From positions 1 to 9,302 of the forward strand of contig CALMWI010000346.1 in the NCBI GenBank assembly GCA_937873545.1: 9,302 nucleotides of DNA, written 5' to 3'. The stretch is from an uncultured bacterium. Its GTDB lineage: Bacteria > UBA4055. Under the pieces are notes generated by a model that saw only the letters and a list, made by a program, of their open reading frames with translations, was not told the DNA's origin and did not search any database. The position numbers and the translations under genes were made by a program. The stretch's first letter is position 1. The number at the start of each line of letters is the position of its first letter. Positions 8,178-9,302 of this stretch are shown here, piece after piece.

Positions 8178-8240
8178 TATAAAGAACCTTATATAAAAAA
8201 TAAATAGTTAAAGTAATATTATTTTTTTATAAAATACCCG

Positions 8241-8804
8241 CTAGAGAGAGGTCAGATAATCGTCGTAAGATTCGATCTCTTCAAGAGTTATCAGATCATT
8301 GACAAGCTCGTCATCAGAAGAAAATATATCTGAATTGTCCGAAGACCATTTGTCATTTTCATATAAAGCCGCGTCATAAGCTACCATATTCTCAAAATCC
8401 TCGTCGATATAAGCGTATGATGTAAAATCGACTGCTGCCGAACGAGATTTTAAAGAGTCATTATTAAGATCGGCAACTGTCCCGGATACTTTAGGGTTGT
8501 TAAAGTTCAAAGCAATGCTAACTATTATCATTATTATGACCGATGCTGCTGCTGAATAAGCAAAATAAGGCCTTTTAAATATAAATTGTTTTTGCGGGAG
8601 GTTTTCAATTACCGATCTGTTCAAGTCTGACGGCAGGGCGAAATTTACAGCTGAAATGTTCTTTAAAATGTTTCTTTCGCTGTTCAATTCCTTTCTGCAG
8701 TTATCACAAGCAGAAATATGTTTTTCAAAGCTGTCGATCAGACTTTTATCCAGCTCATCCGAAATATACTCTGGTATCATTTCTTTATAGTTTCCGCAGT
8801 CCAT
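8241..8804 (-). CDS. Membrane-bound anti-sigma factor with zinc-binding N-terminus
   Basis: A 187-residue protein that should bind and silence the ECF sigma factor encoded just upstream. The N-terminal cytoplasmic domain has the zinc-binding anti-sigma (ZAS, zf-HC2) pattern: Cys3, then His29-x3-Cys33-x2-Cys36. A single hydrophobic helix at about 80-100 (AAASVIIMIIVSIAL) would cross the inner membrane, leaving residues 101-187 outside. That outer part is very acidic, with about 21 Asp/Glu against 4 Lys/Arg, and has no domain I recognise. The start is ATG 8804, one base after the sigma stop, because a GGAGG site lies eight bases before it; an in-frame ATG at 8843 would add 13 residues overlapping the sigma gene and lacks this support. 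The arrangement implies translational coupling and autoregulation. The signal that releases the sigma is unknown. Confidence 0.88.
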   Translation of the reverse strand: MDCGNYKEMIPEYISDELDKSLIDSFEKHISACDNCRKELNSERNILKNISAVNFALPSDLNRSVIENLPQKQFIFKRPYFAYSAAASVIIMIIVSIALNFNNPKVSGTVADLNNDSLKSRSAAVDFTSYAYIDEDFENMVAYDAALYENDKWSSDNSDIFSSDDELVNDLITLEEIESYDDYLTSL

Positions 8805-8805
8805 T

Positions 8806-9302
8806 TTATTTGCCTCCGGTGATACTGTATTTAATTTTATCAACGCCGTATCTGTACCTGCTTAGTACGCTGTTGATCGAGATCTGCTTCATTTCGGCGA
8901 TCTCTCTGAATGTGAGTCCATTTGTTCTTAAAAGGATCACATCTTTTTGTTCATCGGGTAATCCGTTCAAAGCGCTTGCGATCATTTCCCTGTCCTCTCT
9001 CGACTCATTTTCTTTTTCGGGGTCATGAGAGTCAGAAGGCAGGTTCTCAATAAAATCCCTCTCCTCACCTTCTTCTCCGTTCCGCACGACCGGTTTATAG
9101 ATGTTTTCATTGCTCTTCTTTAGTTCGCGAAGATGATCGAAACAGGCATTGGTCGCTATAAAAAAGAGGTAGTTTGAAAATTTGTTCTCCTCTTTGTAAC
9201 CGTTCAGGTTTGATGCAACTTTCAGCCAGACGGTCTGATAAACATCTTTCGCTTTTTCCGGATCTCCGATTCTTTTTACTATGTAATTGAACAGTTTTTT
9301 AT
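8806..9302 (-). CDS. ECF-family RNA polymerase sigma factor, N-terminus beyond window edge
   Basis: The frame is open from the right edge of the window to the TAA at 8806, giving 164 complete codons and a missing start. Region 2 is visible at the edge: DPEKAKDVYQTVWLKVASNL followed by the FSNYLFFIATNACFDHLREL segment, the usual ECF core-binding and -10-recognition helices. After an acidic, Glu-rich linker (NGEEGEERDFIENLPSD and on) comes region 4: SALNGLPDEQKDVILLRTNG, then LTFREIAEMKQISINSVLSRYRYGVDKIK, the helix-turn-helix for -35 recognition. A GTG at 9087 could be taken as a start, but it lies in the linker and would delete region 2, so it is not the real one. The following anti-sigma gene makes this a sigma/anti-sigma operon. 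Target genes cannot be told; its own promoter lies outside the window. At most a few dozen residues should be missing. Confidence 0.93.
   Translation of the reverse strand, partial: KKLFNYIVKRIGDPEKAKDVYQTVWLKVASNLNGYKEENKFSNYLFFIATNACFDHLRELKKSNENIYKPVVRNGEEGEERDFIENLPSDSHDPEKENESREDREMIASALNGLPDEQKDVILLRTNGLTFREIAEMKQISINSVLSRYRYGVDKIKYSITGGK
8813..8817 (-). promoter_or_regulatory. Ribosome binding site setting the anti-sigma start
   Basis: GGAGG on the - strand, eight bases before ATG 8804 and inside the last codons of the sigma gene. It selects the shorter form of the anti-sigma protein and suggests that the two genes are translated in a coupled way. Confidence 0.7.

Noticed and set aside
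8805..8843. Longer anti-sigma start at ATG 8843, overlapping the sigma gene by 38 bases.
   Set aside because: The GGAGG site fits ATG 8804, and the extra 13 residues precede the normal zinc-motif start without any conserved feature.
8806..9087. A short stand-alone sigma region 4 protein starting at GTG 9087.
   Set aside because: The same frame continues to the window edge and encodes a good region 2, so this is the C-terminal part of a normal ECF sigma factor.

Overview
The window is AT-rich bacterial DNA, nearly all coding, with seven genes. One small lipoprotein gene lies on the + strand at the left edge; the other six lie on the - strand and read from right to left. Lipoprotein signal, ECF sigma/anti-sigma pair and a two-gene methylmalonyl-CoA mutase suggest a free-living heterotrophic or fermentative bacterium, possibly Gram-negative (for example the Bacteroidetes/FCB side of the tree). 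The taxonomic call is a low-confidence inference; there is no rRNA or other marker in the window.

Layout in transcription order on the - strand. (1) 9302-8806: an ECF-type sigma factor whose N-terminus lies beyond the right edge. (2) 8804-8241: its anti-sigma factor, with a zinc-binding N-terminus, one membrane helix and a very acidic exported tail; it follows the sigma gene by one base with a strong GGAGG ribosome site. (3) 8240-8117: a 124-base AT-rich non-coding gap holding a 7-bp inverted repeat around a possible promoter. (4) 8116-6248: mutA, the non-catalytic subunit of methylmalonyl-CoA mutase, starting at TTG. (5) 6226-4073: mutB, the catalytic B12-dependent subunit, with all expected active-site residues. 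(6) A strong intrinsic terminator at 4067-4042. (7) 4029-2245 and 2233-461: two ABC exporter half-transporters that form a textbook asymmetric heterodimer. The lipoprotein gene (10-447) converges on the second transporter gene with a 13-base gap.

Function: MutA and MutB together interconvert succinyl-CoA and methylmalonyl-CoA, linking propionate metabolism to the TCA cycle; neither an epimerase nor the MeaB/ArgK G-protein chaperone is in the window. The sigma/anti-sigma pair is a cell-envelope stress or signal switch whose targets cannot be read here. The two ABC proteins probably export a drug, lipid or other amphipathic compound, and the terminator before them argues that they form a separate unit from mutAB.

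I see no convincing undescribed system. The most useful observations are the terminator that overlaps the longest possible start of the first ABC gene, the complementary degenerate motifs of the two ABC proteins, and the dyad in the mutA leader.
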